This document shows, piece by piece, positions 1 through 8,496 of a stretch of DNA of 64,000 nt (positions are counted from its first letter, which is position 1; every line of letters starts with the position of its first letter). Under the pieces are notes generated by a model. That model did not search any database, was not told the DNA's origin, and saw only the letters and a program-made list of their open reading frames with translations. The position numbers and the translations under genes were made by a program. This stretch comes from Klenkia marina (GTDB lineage: Bacteria; Actinomycetota; Actinomycetes; Mycobacteriales; Geodermatophilaceae): positions 868,001 through 932,000 of the forward strand of contig NZ_FMUH01000001.1 in NCBI RefSeq assembly GCF_900101025.1, in the 5' to 3' direction.

Positions 1-645
1 CGCCACGACGACGCCGGGCTGCAGCAGGGCGCGTTCCTGGCCCTGGCCGGTGGCCCGCTGCCCTACATCGGGCAGGCCATGAGCAGCCGGCGCGCCCTCA
101 CCGCGGTGGCCGGCGGCAACCCCTCGACCAACGTCGGCGTCGACTACGCCCGCCAACTGCAGACCGCCGACCCGCAGGCCCGCCAGCTGGTGCGCGACCT
201 CTACCGCCAGGCCGGCCTCGACCTCGACGCCGACCTCGGTGCGCTCGCCGCGGCCCCGCGCATCGCCGCCGACCCCGCCGCCCGCGAGCGCTTCGCCGCG
301 GGCATCGTGTTCGACGGCCAGCTCGAGGTGCCGGTGCTGACGCTGTCGCCCACCGGTGACCAGATCTCGACCGTGGCCCAGCAGCAGTACTACGAGTCGC
401 TGGTGCGCCGGGCCGGGAGCGCGTCCCTGCTGCGGCAGACCTACACCGAGACGGTCGGGCACTGCACCTTCTCGCCGGCCGAGCAGCAGGCGGCGATCGA
501 CACCCTCGTGCAGCGGGTGGAGACCGGGCACTGGCCGGCCACCTCCGCGCCGGCGATGAACCAGCGCGCCGCCGCCCTCGGGGCCGAGCCCGCGCCCCGG
601 TTCGTGCCGTTCACCCCGCCGCGGTTCAACCGGCCGCTGGACTGA
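1..645 (+). CDS. alpha/beta hydrolase, C-terminal part (5' truncated)
   Basis: The gene enters from the left edge: the frame is open from base 1 with no stop until 645, so the true start and the nucleophile elbow lie outside the window. The visible 214 residues end with features of an alpha/beta-hydrolase C-terminus: a strand-plus-acid segment 'VPVLTLSPTGD' and, about 50 residues later, 'ETVGHCTF', where Asp and His would be the second and third members of the catalytic triad. The family includes esterases, lipases and secreted hydrolases, and the substrate cannot be told from this end. The tail after the His is Pro/Arg-rich. A PaaX-type regulator follows almost immediately on the same strand, so co-transcription is possible. 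Confidence 0.7.
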   Translation, partial: RHDDAGLQQGAFLALAGGPLPYIGQAMSSRRALTAVAGGNPSTNVGVDYARQLQTADPQARQLVRDLYRQAGLDLDADLGALAAAPRIAADPAARERFAAGIVFDGQLEVPVLTLSPTGDQISTVAQQQYYESLVRRAGSASLLRQTYTETVGHCTFSPAEQQAAIDTLVQRVETGHWPATSAPAMNQRAAALGAEPAPRFVPFTPPRFNRPLD

Positions 646-702
646 TCCGTGCTCGCCCGGCCGGTCCGGCCCGCCCACCGCGGCGGGCCGGACCGGTCGT
701 CG

Positions 703-1596
703 GTGACACTGTCCCCGGTGGACGACGTCGAGCAGCGGGCGGAGCCGGGTGAGCGCGACACCGGGGAACCGGTCGGGCCCCCCGGGGACGTCGCGCTGCG
801 CCCGGAGAGCCTGCTGCTCACCTTCTACGGCGCCCACGTGCTCGACCGCGGCCTGCTCGTCGCCACCCCCGGCCTGGTCGACGTCATGGCCCGGTTGGGT
901 GCCAGCGAGCACGCCACGCGGTCGGCGATCACCCGCATGGTGCGGCGCGGACGACTGGTCGGGCACAAGCGCGGCCGCCAGGTCTACCTGGGCCTGACCC
1001 CCTTCTCGGTGGCCGCCCTGCGCGCCGGCTACACCCGCATCTGGCAGCCCGACGCCACGGCCGACGCGCAGTGGGACGGCACCTGGACCCTGCTCTCCTT
1101 CAACCTCCCCGACACCTGGCAGCGGCAGCGCCACGAGCTGCGCACCCGGTTGCAGGGCGCCGGCTTCGGGCTGCTGCAGGGCGGGCTGTGGGCGGCCCCG
1201 GGCGCGCTCGACGTCACGGCTGCGCTCGGTGACCTCGAGGCCGCCGCGCACGTACGGGCCTTCACCGCGCACCCCACCGGCGGGCTCGACCCGGCGGCGC
1301 TGCTCGGCGAGGTGTGGGACGTGCCGGCCGCCGCCGCGGCCTACGCCGCCTTCCTCGAGCGGTGGGACGGCGGCAGCTCGGCCACCCGGTGGACCGATCC
1401 GCTGGCCCGGAAACTCGCGCTGCAGGAGGAGTGGCGGCTGACCCTGCGCGACACCCCGCGCCTGCCGCTGGAGCTGCTGCCCGACCCGTGGCCCGGGCTC
1501 GCCGCGCAGGAGCTCTTCACCCGCGAGCACGCCCGCATCGCCCCCGCCGCCCACGCCGCCGCCGACGCCCTGCTCGACACCATCCCGGAACCCTGA
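703..1596 (+). CDS. PaaX-family transcriptional regulator
   Basis: A roughly 300-residue regulator of the PaaX type, whose founding member represses phenylacetate catabolism and responds to an aryl-CoA. An N-terminal winged helix ('PESLLLTFYGAHVLDRG...SAITRMVRRGRLVG') is followed by the PaaX core with 'WTLLSFNLPDTWQRQRHELRTRLQGAGFGLLQGGLWAAP', a family hallmark. A paralogue sits at 11095-11949, and the two bracket the minus-strand transporter/P450 block. Start choice is uncertain: in-frame GTG codons occur at 649, 703 and 718, none with a good ribosome-binding site. The gene ends 9 bases before the convergent P450 stop. I infer that it senses an aromatic acyl-CoA made in this region; only the family is directly visible. 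Confidence 0.85.
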   Translation: MTLSPVDDVEQRAEPGERDTGEPVGPPGDVALRPESLLLTFYGAHVLDRGLLVATPGLVDVMARLGASEHATRSAITRMVRRGRLVGHKRGRQVYLGLTPFSVAALRAGYTRIWQPDATADAQWDGTWTLLSFNLPDTWQRQRHELRTRLQGAGFGLLQGGLWAAPGALDVTAALGDLEAAAHVRAFTAHPTGGLDPAALLGEVWDVPAAAAAYAAFLERWDGGSSATRWTDPLARKLALQEEWRLTLRDTPRLPLELLPDPWPGLAAQELFTREHARIAPAAHAAADALLDTIPEP

Positions 1597-1605
1597 CCCG
1601 GCGAG

Positions 1606-2802
1606 TCAGCAGGTCAGGCGCAGCGGCAGGGACTCCCACGACCGCAGCGTGTTGTTGAGGTGGCGCACCGGGTCGCCGGCCAGCTCCAGCGAGGTGACCC
1701 GGGCCAGCAGCGCGGTGAGCAGCGACTCCGCCTCCAACCGCGCGACGTGCTGGCCCACGCACTGGTGGATGCCCATGCCGAACCCGACGTGCCCCGACGG
1801 GTCGCGGGTGAGGTCGAAGGCGTCCGGGTCGGCCCACCGCCGGGGGTCCCGGTTGGCCGCGGCGAAGAAGACCAGCACCTTCTCCCCCGCCGGGAGCACC
1901 GCGTCACCCACCGGCACGTCGCGCACGGTGGTGCGGAAGAACGCCTGCACCGGGGACTCCCAGCGCACCGCCTCGTCGAAGGCCACCCGCACCAGCTCGG
2001 GCCGCTCGCGCAGCAGCTGCCAGGCACCGGGCGTGACGGCGAGGGCGTGCAGCACGGCCCCGATGCCGTGCACCGTGGTGTCCACCCCCGCGGTGAGCAG
2101 CGAGCGCACCACCAGCGGGGCCTGAGCGTGGGTGAGCTCGCCGCGGTCGGCGGCGGCCCAGATGTCGGCGCCGAACCCCACCGCGGCCAGGTTCTCCCGC
2201 TCGCACTGATCCGCCACCCAGCCGGCGTGCTCGGGCATCGACGCGTTGCCGGCCAGCACGAGCGGGTTGTCGGTGGGCCCGAAGGCGTTGAACGCGTGGT
2301 CGCCGTAGGGCAACAGGTGCTCCCGGCCCTCTCGCGCCAGGCCGACCGCGTCGGGGAACACCCGCAGCGGGAAGGCCGCGGCCAGCGCAGGGACGGCGTC
2401 CAGCTCGACCGTGCGCCGCCCGAGGACGTCGGCGACCAGCGCCTCGGCGTCGGCCAGCCAGTCGGCCCGGAGCCTGCGCAGCGCCCGCGGGCCGAGGACC
2501 TTCGCGAGGACGGTGCGCGGGGCGTCGTGGTGCGGCGGGTCGGCCTCCAGCAGCAGCGACGGCGGCCGCCACGGGGTCTCCGTGCGGAAGTTGGTCAGCC
2601 CCACCCCGGCCGAGGACTCGAAGGACTGCCAATCGCTGAGCGCGGCGTGCACCTCGGCGTAGCGGGCGATGGCCCAGGTGCCGTACCGCGGCAGCCGCAC
2701 CAGCGGGCCGGCGTCGCGCAGCGCGGCCTGCGCGGGCAGCGGGTCGCGCAGCACCTCGGGGTCGAAGGGGTCCAGGTCCAGGGTCGGCAGCACGGCGGTC
2801 AT
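1606..2802 (-). CDS. cytochrome P450, CYP199-like para-methoxybenzoate O-demethylase
   Basis: A 398-residue soluble P450. The heme loop 'GFGMGIHQC' supplies the thiolate Cys348, the I-helix motif is 'AGVDT' (238-242), and the K-helix ExxR is Glu277/Arg280. The sequence closely follows what I recall of CYP199A4, for example 'FPDAVGLAREGREHLLPY', 'FNAFGP' and 'NRDPRRW'. Residues equivalent to the carboxylate clamp of that enzyme are present as Arg79/Ser82 ('WRPPS') and Arg233/Ser234 ('VVRSLL'). CYP199 enzymes oxidise para-substituted benzoates and cinnamates, typically removing a 4-methoxy methyl group as formaldehyde. The partner reductase gene ends 11 bases upstream in the same direction, giving a self-sufficient electron chain. 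The ATG at 2802 matches the family N-terminus. Exact substrate is inferred. Confidence 0.85.
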   Translation of the reverse strand: MTAVLPTLDLDPFDPEVLRDPLPAQAALRDAGPLVRLPRYGTWAIARYAEVHAALSDWQSFESSAGVGLTNFRTETPWRPPSLLLEADPPHHDAPRTVLAKVLGPRALRRLRADWLADAEALVADVLGRRTVELDAVPALAAAFPLRVFPDAVGLAREGREHLLPYGDHAFNAFGPTDNPLVLAGNASMPEHAGWVADQCERENLAAVGFGADIWAAADRGELTHAQAPLVVRSLLTAGVDTTVHGIGAVLHALAVTPGAWQLLRERPELVRVAFDEAVRWESPVQAFFRTTVRDVPVGDAVLPAGEKVLVFFAAANRDPRRWADPDAFDLTRDPSGHVGFGMGIHQCVGQHVARLEAESLLTALLARVTSLELAGDPVRHLNNTLRSWESLPLRLTC

Positions 2803-2813
2803 CGCGGTTCCCC

Positions 2814-3749
2814 TCACAGGTCGAGCACCAGACGGTCCCCGCGGGAGCGGGACACGCAGACGAGCAGGCAGTCCCCCGCGGCCCGTTCGGCCTCGTCCAG
2901 GACGGAGTCGCGGTGGTCGGGGTCCCCGGCCAGCACGGTGGTCTCGCAGGTGCCGCAGGTGCCCTGCCGGCACGAGGACAGGACGTCGGCCCCGGCGGCG
3001 CGCACCGCCTCGAGCACGCTGACCTCGGGGGTCACCACCACCTCGGCGCCGGTGCGGTCCAGCACCACGGTGAACGGCTCGTCGCGCACGGGGGCGCCCT
3101 GCTCGCGGGCGACGAACCGCTCGGTCCGCAGCAGCCCGGGCGGGCAGGCCGCCTCCACCGCGTCCAGCAGCGGGGCGGGGCCGCAGGCGTAGACCCGGGT
3201 GCCGTCGTCCAGGCCGGTGAGCAGGTCGGCCAGCGGCAGCAGCCCCCGCTCGTCCTGCGGCCACTCGGTCACACGAGGGTCCTGGAGCTCGTCCAGGAAC
3301 GCCATCGAGGCGCGCGCCCGCCCGCCGTACACCAGCCGCCAGTCCGCGCCGAGCCGGCGGGCGGCGTCGACCATCGGCAGCAGCGGGGTGATGCCGATGC
3401 CGCCGGCGAGGAAGAGGTAGGAGGGCGCGGGCACCAGCCGGAACTGGTTGCGCGGCCCGCCGAGCCCGACCAGGTCGCCGACGGCCAGCTCGTCGTGCAC
3501 CCAGGCCGAGCCGCCGCGGCCAGCGGGTTCGCGCAGCACCGCGACCCGGTAGGCGTGGGCGTCCCAGCGGTCACCGCACAGCGAGTACTGCCGGGTGTCG
3601 CCGGTGGGCAGCACAAGGTCGACGTGCGAGCCGGGCGTCCAGTCGGGCAGCCGGGCGCCGTCCGGGTCGACCAGGGTGAGCGCGACGACGCCGTCGGCGA
3701 CCTGCTCCTTGGCGGCCACGCGGACGGTGGAGCGGGCGGCGGTGGTCAT
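2814..3749 (-). CDS. phthalate-dioxygenase-type reductase (flavin, NAD(P)H, C-terminal [2Fe-2S])
   Basis: A 311-residue one-chain reductase that would pass electrons from NAD(P)H through flavin and a [2Fe-2S] centre to the downstream P450. Domain order is flavin-binding barrel ('TRQYSLCGD', about 51-60), nucleotide-binding domain ('GGIGITPLLPM'), and a plant-type ferredoxin at the C-terminus with Cys260, Cys265, Cys268 and Cys298 as cluster ligands. This is the phthalate dioxygenase reductase / VanB arrangement, here serving a P450 instead of a Rieske oxygenase. A similar P450/PDR pair is known from para-alkoxybenzoate demethylation in Rhodococcus (PbdA/PbdB, from memory). It is separated from the upstream iclR by 136 bases holding a strong palindrome, so the pair may have its own promoter. 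Confidence 0.88.
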   Translation of the reverse strand: MTTAARSTVRVAAKEQVADGVVALTLVDPDGARLPDWTPGSHVDLVLPTGDTRQYSLCGDRWDAHAYRVAVLREPAGRGGSAWVHDELAVGDLVGLGGPRNQFRLVPAPSYLFLAGGIGITPLLPMVDAARRLGADWRLVYGGRARASMAFLDELQDPRVTEWPQDERGLLPLADLLTGLDDGTRVYACGPAPLLDAVEAACPPGLLRTERFVAREQGAPVRDEPFTVVLDRTGAEVVVTPEVSVLEAVRAAGADVLSSCRQGTCGTCETTVLAGDPDHRDSVLDEAERAAGDCLLVCVSRSRGDRLVLDL

Positions 3750-3817
3750 GCCGGGGATCGTGGCGGGCTGGACGTGACCGGGACCATGCCGTTCTCACCC
3801 AGCGAGAGGCGGGCCCC

Positions 3818-3890
3818 GTCGATCATGCAGAACGGCAACGGCTGCGCGCCGCGCACCGGCGTGGCGGCGTTGCCGAACTGCAAGGTCAAC
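3818..3890. repeat. interspersed palindrome family R2, copy 1
   Basis: A long imperfect palindrome. The left arm at 3818-3840 pairs with 3868-3890 at 18 of 23 positions. It shares sequence with the copy at 46252-46324: both have a GATC.TGCAGAACG left shoulder, a GGCGTGGCGGCGTTG right shoulder and the end CTGCAAGGTCAAC. It lies between the iclR stop and the reductase start, and its right edge includes the iclR stop codon. A terminator or REP-like role is inferred. Confidence 0.7.
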
Positions 3891-4614
3891 GCAGCTGGCG
3901 CCCGATCCCCCGGGCGGCCGCCCGCAGGGCCGGCACCTGGGCGCGGGCCTCGGCGTCGTTGGGCACGATCACCGCCAGCGCGGCCACCACGGCGCCCGCC
4001 GGGTCGCGCACCGGGACGGCGATGCCGCACGCGTCGGGGTGGATGTGCCCGGGGCAGAACGCCACGCCCTCCCGGCGCACCTGGTCCAGCACCGACCGCA
4101 GCCGGCCCGGCGTCCCGACGGTGGCGGCGGTGAAGGTGCGCAGCGGGCCGGCGATGGTCCGCTGCTGCAGGTCGCGGGAGGCGTGCGCGAGCAGCACCAG
4201 CCCCGACGACGACGCGTGCAGCGGCAGCCGGCCGGCGATGCGCGTGTAGTTGACCACCGCGCCGGGGGCCGACAGCCGCTCCAGGAACAGCACCTCCTCA
4301 CCGTCCAGCACGCCCAGCTGGGTGTGCTGTCCGACGACGGCGTGCAGGTCCTCCATGAGCGGCATCGCCACCTCGCGCAGGGACAGCGCCGGCGAGGCCC
4401 GGGCACCCAGCTCCCACAGCCGCAGGCCCAGCCCCACCCGGCGGTCGCTCTCGCGGCGCAGCAGCCCGAGCTCCACCAGCTCGGCGACCAGCCGGGACGC
4501 CGTCGCCACGTGCAGCCCCGAGCGACGGGCGATCTCCGAGACCCCGAGCACGGTCTCCCCCGGCCGGAACGCCTCCACCACCGACACCGCCCGGGCGACG
4601 GTGGAGCGGGTCAC
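3886..4614 (-). CDS. IclR-family transcriptional regulator
   Basis: A 242-residue IclR-type regulator. The N-terminal winged helix includes 'VLGVSEIARRSGLHVATASRLVAELVELGLL' (roughly residues 19-49) and is followed by the effector-binding domain ending in 'CGIAVPVRDPAGAVVAALAVIVP'. The start is GTG at 4614, which overlaps the TGA of the upstream CoA ligase by four bases (GTGA), so the regulator is translationally coupled to the ligase and transporter. IclR proteins commonly control aromatic catabolism and bind small aromatic acids. Sitting between the importer/ligase genes and the P450/reductase pair, it probably controls one or both units; that is inferred from position. Confidence 0.88.
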   Translation of the reverse strand: MTRSTVARAVSVVEAFRPGETVLGVSEIARRSGLHVATASRLVAELVELGLLRRESDRRVGLGLRLWELGARASPALSLREVAMPLMEDLHAVVGQHTQLGVLDGEEVLFLERLSAPGAVVNYTRIAGRLPLHASSSGLVLLAHASRDLQQRTIAGPLRTFTAATVGTPGRLRSVLDQVRREGVAFCPGHIHPDACGIAVPVRDPAGAVVAALAVIVPNDAEARAQVPALRAAARGIGRQLR

Positions 4615-6110
4615 CGCTCCGCGGCGGTGGTGCGCAGCAGCGCCCGCTGCACCTTCCCCGACGGCGTCATGGGCAGATCGTCCACCACGTGCCAGCGGCG
4701 GGGGACCTTGAACGGCGACAACCGCTCCCGGCACCACGCCTCCAGCTCGGCGGGGTCGACGTCGGACCCCGTCGGGACGACGAAGGCCACCACCAGCTCG
4801 CCCCACCGCTCGTCGGGCCGGCCCACGACGGCGGCGCGGGCCACCCCCGGGTGCTCCACCAACGTCTCCTCGACCTCCACCGGCGAGACGTTCTCCCCGC
4901 CGGTCTTGACCATGTCCTTGAGCCGGCCGACCACCTGGCAGCCCCCGGCCGCCGACATCGTGGCCAGGTCACCGGTGTGCAGCCAGCCCTCGGCGTCGAT
5001 CGCGGCGGCGGTGGCCGCCGGGTCGTCGAGGTAGCCGTCGGTGAGCCGGGCGCCGCGCACCCACAGCTCCCCGGCCTCGCCCACCGGCACGACCGAGCCG
5101 TCGGGGGCCGCGATGCGCACCTCAGTGCCCGCGATCGGCCCGCCCACGGTCCCCCGGCGCACCTCGTCGGGGTCGTCGGGCCCGCTCATCAACGCCGACC
5201 CGCAGGTCTCGGTCATCCCGAAGGTGGTGGCCAGCCGCGCGCCGAACGCGCCCTCGACGCGGTCGACGAACCCCGGCGTCACCGTCATCCCGCCCGTGAA
5301 CAGCACGCGCAGGTCGGGCAGGTCGGGCACGCCCTCGGCGACCATCAGGTCCAGCAGGGTGGGGGCGGCCGACAGCATCGAGACCCGGGACGACGCCAGC
5401 GCCTCGAGCACCGGGCCGGGCGCGAAGGGGAGCACGACGTGGTCGGCCCGGGCCCACAGCGCCCCCACCACGCCGAGCACGTTGCCGGCGGTGTGGAACA
5501 GCGGCATCGGGTTGCACCACACCCGCCCGGCCGCGGGCCCCAGCCGCTCGGCGAACGCCGCCCCGGTGGCCACCATCCCGGCGTGGCTGATCCGCACGCC
5601 CTTGGCCCGGCCGGTCGTGCCGGAGGTGAACTGCACCTGGGCCAGCGCGTCGGGCGCGACGACGGGCAGCTCCACCGGGTCGGCCAGCAGCGACCGCCAG
5701 TCGGTCACCACCGGCACCCCGCTCATCGCCGTCCCGGGGTCGGCCACCGCCAGCACCGCGCCCGAGAGGGTCAGGGCGTGCTCGACCTCCGCCGGCCGCG
5801 ACCGCGGGTTGACCGGCACCAGGGTCTGCCCGGCCAGGGCGACCCCGAGCTGCACGAGCACGGGTGCGGCGCCGTTGGTCAGGCAGGTGGCCACCCGCGC
5901 CCCGGGGCCGGCGGCGGCCAGCAGCCCCGCGGCCAGCGACGTCGCGTCGGCGAGCAGCTGCGCCGCCGTCCAGACCTCACCGGTGGCCGGGGTGCTCAGC
6001 AGGACGTCGTCGGGCCCCAGCTCCACGGCCCGGCGGAGGACGTCACCCAGGACGCCGTCCGCCGGGCCGGTGGCCGGTGCCCGCAGCTCGCTGGTGACGA
6101 GTGCGGGCAC
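4611..6110 (-). CDS. acyl/aryl-CoA ligase (AMP-binding, ANL family)
   Basis: A 499-residue adenylate-forming ligase that would make a CoA thioester from a carboxylic acid, ATP and CoA. The phosphate loop is 'QFTSGTTGRAKG' and the aromatic/adenine region 'TTFGMTETCG'. The hinge 'GRLKDMVKTGGENVSPVEVE' and the C-terminal catalytic lysine region 'PMTPSGKVQR' are all intact. The GTG start at 6110 lies 5 bases after the substrate-binding-protein stop, and the stop overlaps iclR, so it belongs to the importer operon. It is only distantly similar to the ligase at 14369-15910. The acid activated is most likely the one the ABC importer brings in, possibly an aromatic acid; this is inference from neighbours. 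Confidence 0.85.
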   Translation of the reverse strand: MPALVTSELRAPATGPADGVLGDVLRRAVELGPDDVLLSTPATGEVWTAAQLLADATSLAAGLLAAAGPGARVATCLTNGAAPVLVQLGVALAGQTLVPVNPRSRPAEVEHALTLSGAVLAVADPGTAMSGVPVVTDWRSLLADPVELPVVAPDALAQVQFTSGTTGRAKGVRISHAGMVATGAAFAERLGPAAGRVWCNPMPLFHTAGNVLGVVGALWARADHVVLPFAPGPVLEALASSRVSMLSAAPTLLDLMVAEGVPDLPDLRVLFTGGMTVTPGFVDRVEGAFGARLATTFGMTETCGSALMSGPDDPDEVRRGTVGGPIAGTEVRIAAPDGSVVPVGEAGELWVRGARLTDGYLDDPAATAAAIDAEGWLHTGDLATMSAAGGCQVVGRLKDMVKTGGENVSPVEVEETLVEHPGVARAAVVGRPDERWGELVVAFVVPTGSDVDPAELEAWCRERLSPFKVPRRWHVVDDLPMTPSGKVQRALLRTTAAER

Positions 6111-6115
6111 CGGGC

Positions 6116-7366
6116 TCAGCCGCCGTAGGAGAAGGACTCGGCGCTGGGCCCGCTGACCTGGTCCAGCAGCTCGAGGCCGGCCTCGGCGTCGCGGCTGACC
6201 TTGGAGACGAACACCGTGGTGGTGGGCGACTGCCCGACCTCGGAGTAGTCCAGGCCGTCGGGCAGCACGCCCTCGGTGTCGACCTCGCCGCCGTCACGGA
6301 AGGCCGCCACGACGCCCTCCGGCGTCAGGTCACCGGACTCGCAGGCGCCCTCGAGCGCCTGCTTGAGCAGCTCGGCCTGCACGTAGGCCAGCGGGACCTC
6401 CCAGCCCACGGCGCCGTCCGGGGCGGCCGAGGCGTACAGCTCGTTGGCCGCCTGCACGCCCGCCGAGTCCGCGTTGTCGTACGGGGAGACGCTGGTCATC
6501 GAGTAGGCGTTGGCCAGCAGCGCGTCGGCGGCCGGGGTGGTCAGCAACGAGGGGTTGAACGTCGGGTTCATCCCGATGATCGGCACGTCGGCGCCCTGGG
6601 CCGACAGCACGCCGGCCAGCGAGGCCAGCTGGGTGGGCGCCGCGGCCAGCACGACACCGGCGACGTCGGCCTGGGCCAGGGCCGATGCCTGCGCCGAGAG
6701 GTCCGTGGTCTGCGAGGTGATCTCCTGCGCCACGACCTCCAGGCCGCGCTCCTCGGCGGCGTGCTCGGCACCGGCGAGGGCGTCGCCGCCGTAGTCGCCG
6801 GTGAAGTAGACGACGCCGATCGAGGAGCCCTCGGGCACGTCGAGCTCGTCGACCATGTAGTCGACGGCGTTGGCGGCCTGGATGGCGTTCGAGGCGCCGG
6901 GCAGCTGGTTGTTCTCGTAGGCCAGCGCCGAGCCGGCCCAGCCCACGCCGCCGACGTAGACGCCGTCCTGCTCGGCCAGCGGCAGCACCGCGGCGCTGGT
7001 CGGGCCGCCGAGCACCTGCTGCAGCGCGACGACGTCGGGCGCCATCGAGCGGTACAGGGTCACCGCGCGCTGCGGGTCGTAGCCGTGGTCCTGCACGTCG
7101 ACGGTGACGTCGCGGTCGCAGATCCCGCCGTCGGCGTTCACCTGGTCCCAGTAGGCCTGGGTCTCGGTCACCTGCACCGCGGCGCCGGCGGCGAAGGGGC
7201 CGGAGAGGTCGGTGATCATGCCGATGGTGATGCCGGAGTCGGTGACGCCGTTGCCGGTGGTCACGTCGTCCCCGCCGCCGCCGGAGGCCGTCGGGGCGGT
7301 GGTGCTGCAGGCCGCCAGCGCGAGGGCTGCGGCGGCGAGCGTGGCTGCGCGGACGCGGTGCTTCAT
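6116..7366 (-). CDS. ABC importer substrate-binding lipoprotein, LivJ/branched-chain type
   Basis: A 416-residue periplasmic-binding-protein type 1 (LivJ/LivK-like) receptor. A short signal peptide ends in lipobox 'LAAC' with Cys20 as the lipidation site, followed by a Ser/Thr/Gly linker. The mature domain contains 'GITIGMITDLSGPFAAGAAVQV' near its start, typical of receptors for branched-chain amino acids and, in many actinobacteria and alphaproteobacteria, aromatic acids. It captures the ligand outside the membrane for the LivH/LivM/LivFG translocator encoded upstream. Its ATG overlaps the LivM stop as ATGA. With a P450, a CoA ligase and a hydroxycinnamate operon nearby, an aromatic acid ligand is more likely than an amino acid, but this is inference. 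Confidence 0.87.
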   Translation of the reverse strand: MKHRVRAATLAAAALALAACSTTAPTASGGGGDDVTTGNGVTDSGITIGMITDLSGPFAAGAAVQVTETQAYWDQVNADGGICDRDVTVDVQDHGYDPQRAVTLYRSMAPDVVALQQVLGGPTSAAVLPLAEQDGVYVGGVGWAGSALAYENNQLPGASNAIQAANAVDYMVDELDVPEGSSIGVVYFTGDYGGDALAGAEHAAEERGLEVVAQEITSQTTDLSAQASALAQADVAGVVLAAAPTQLASLAGVLSAQGADVPIIGMNPTFNPSLLTTPAADALLANAYSMTSVSPYDNADSAGVQAANELYASAAPDGAVGWEVPLAYVQAELLKQALEGACESGDLTPEGVVAAFRDGGEVDTEGVLPDGLDYSEVGQSPTTTVFVSKVSRDAEAGLELLDQVSGPSAESFSYGG

Positions 7367-8496
7367 CGGGTGGTCTCCTTCGACCGGGGTGGGTCACCGG
7401 CGACCGGGCGGTCGACGGCAGGGGTGGGGGCGGCTCCGGCACGGGACCCGGTGAGTCGCCCGCGGAGCCGGCCGGCAGCGCCGGCGAGGCCCCCGCGCAG
7501 GAACACCAGGACGGCGATGATCGCCAGCCCGTAGACGATGCGGGACGCGGTGGAGGGGTCCAGGCCACCGGATCCGGGAGCGGCCAGGAAGGGCAGCGCC
7601 GAGCTGTACTGGGCCAGCACCAGCGGCAGCGAGGTGACGAAGACGGCCCCGACGACGGCGCCGGCCACCGAGCCGAGCCCGCCGAGCACGATCATCACGA
7701 GGTAGTCGACCGACGCGGTGAGGCTGAAGACGTCGGGGGCGACCCGTCCGTAGGCCAGTGCCAGCATCGCGCCGGCCATCCCGGCGTAGGCCGAGGAGAC
7801 GACGAACGCCGAGCGCTTGGCCCCGGCCACGCCGACGCCCATGGCGGCCGCGGCGGTCTCGGAGTCGCGCACGTTGGCCCAGGCCCGGCCGGTGCGCCCG
7901 CTGCGGATGTTCGAGGCCAGCCAGATCGCCAGCACCGCGACCAGCACGAACAGGTACCAGAGCCGGTGCAGGCCCTCGAACTCGACACCGGCGATGGCCA
8001 GGTAGTCGGGGTCGCGGTTGCTGAAGCTGAACCCGGGCACGGCGAAGGGCTCGACCGAGCGGCCCACGAACCCCCCGGTCCAGTCGTCGAGGTTGACCAG
8101 CAGGTGCCGGACGACGAAGACCAGCCCGAGCGTGGCCAGCCCCAGGTAGATGCCGCGCAGCCGGCCGGCGACCGGGGAGAAGGCCGCCCCGACCCCGGCG
8201 GCGACGAGCGCGGCCAGCACGAGGCCCAGCAGCGGCGGCAGGCCGAGCCCCTCGACCGTGGTGGTCGACTCGCCGGTGGTGAAGGCGTAGACGTAGGCGC
8301 CGATCGCGGCGAACGCGGCGTGGCCGAGCGACAGCTGCCCCGCCACCCCGACCAGCAGGGTCAGCCCCACCGCCCCGACCGCGGTGGCCATGACGAACAG
8401 ACCGGTCTGCAGCCAGAAGTCGGTGAGCACGAACGGCAGCGCCAGGGCCACCAGCAGCAGCACCAGCCCGACGAGCTTCTTCGGGAGCTCAAACAC
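7363..8496 (-). CDS. ABC importer permease, LivM type
   Basis: A 377-residue polytopic membrane protein of the LivM family. About nine or ten hydrophobic segments are visible, starting with 'LVGLVLLLVALALPFVL', and the LivM signature 'GVAGQLSLGHAAFAAIGAYVYA' is intact. It forms the membrane channel with the LivH-type permease encoded just upstream and is driven by the fused ATPase. The start is GTG at 8496, overlapping the end of livH by 8 bases; its stop overlaps the receptor gene as ATGA. The C-terminal 40 residues are Pro/Arg-rich and probably cytoplasmic. Confidence 0.9.
   Translation of the reverse strand: MFELPKKLVGLVLLLVALALPFVLTDFWLQTGLFVMATAVGAVGLTLLVGVAGQLSLGHAAFAAIGAYVYAFTTGESTTTVEGLGLPPLLGLVLAALVAAGVGAAFSPVAGRLRGIYLGLATLGLVFVVRHLLVNLDDWTGGFVGRSVEPFAVPGFSFSNRDPDYLAIAGVEFEGLHRLWYLFVLVAVLAIWLASNIRSGRTGRAWANVRDSETAAAAMGVGVAGAKRSAFVVSSAYAGMAGAMLALAYGRVAPDVFSLTASVDYLVMIVLGGLGSVAGAVVGAVFVTSLPLVLAQYSSALPFLAAPGSGGLDPSTASRIVYGLAIIAVLVFLRGGLAGAAGRLRGRLTGSRAGAAPTPAVDRPVAGDPPRSKETTR

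Noticed and set aside
1660-3192. Long plus-strand frame opposite the P450 and reductase
   Set aside because: It is rich in His/Gln/Gly/Arg, has no family motif and lies antisense to two well-supported genes; open frames opposite genes are common at this G+C content.
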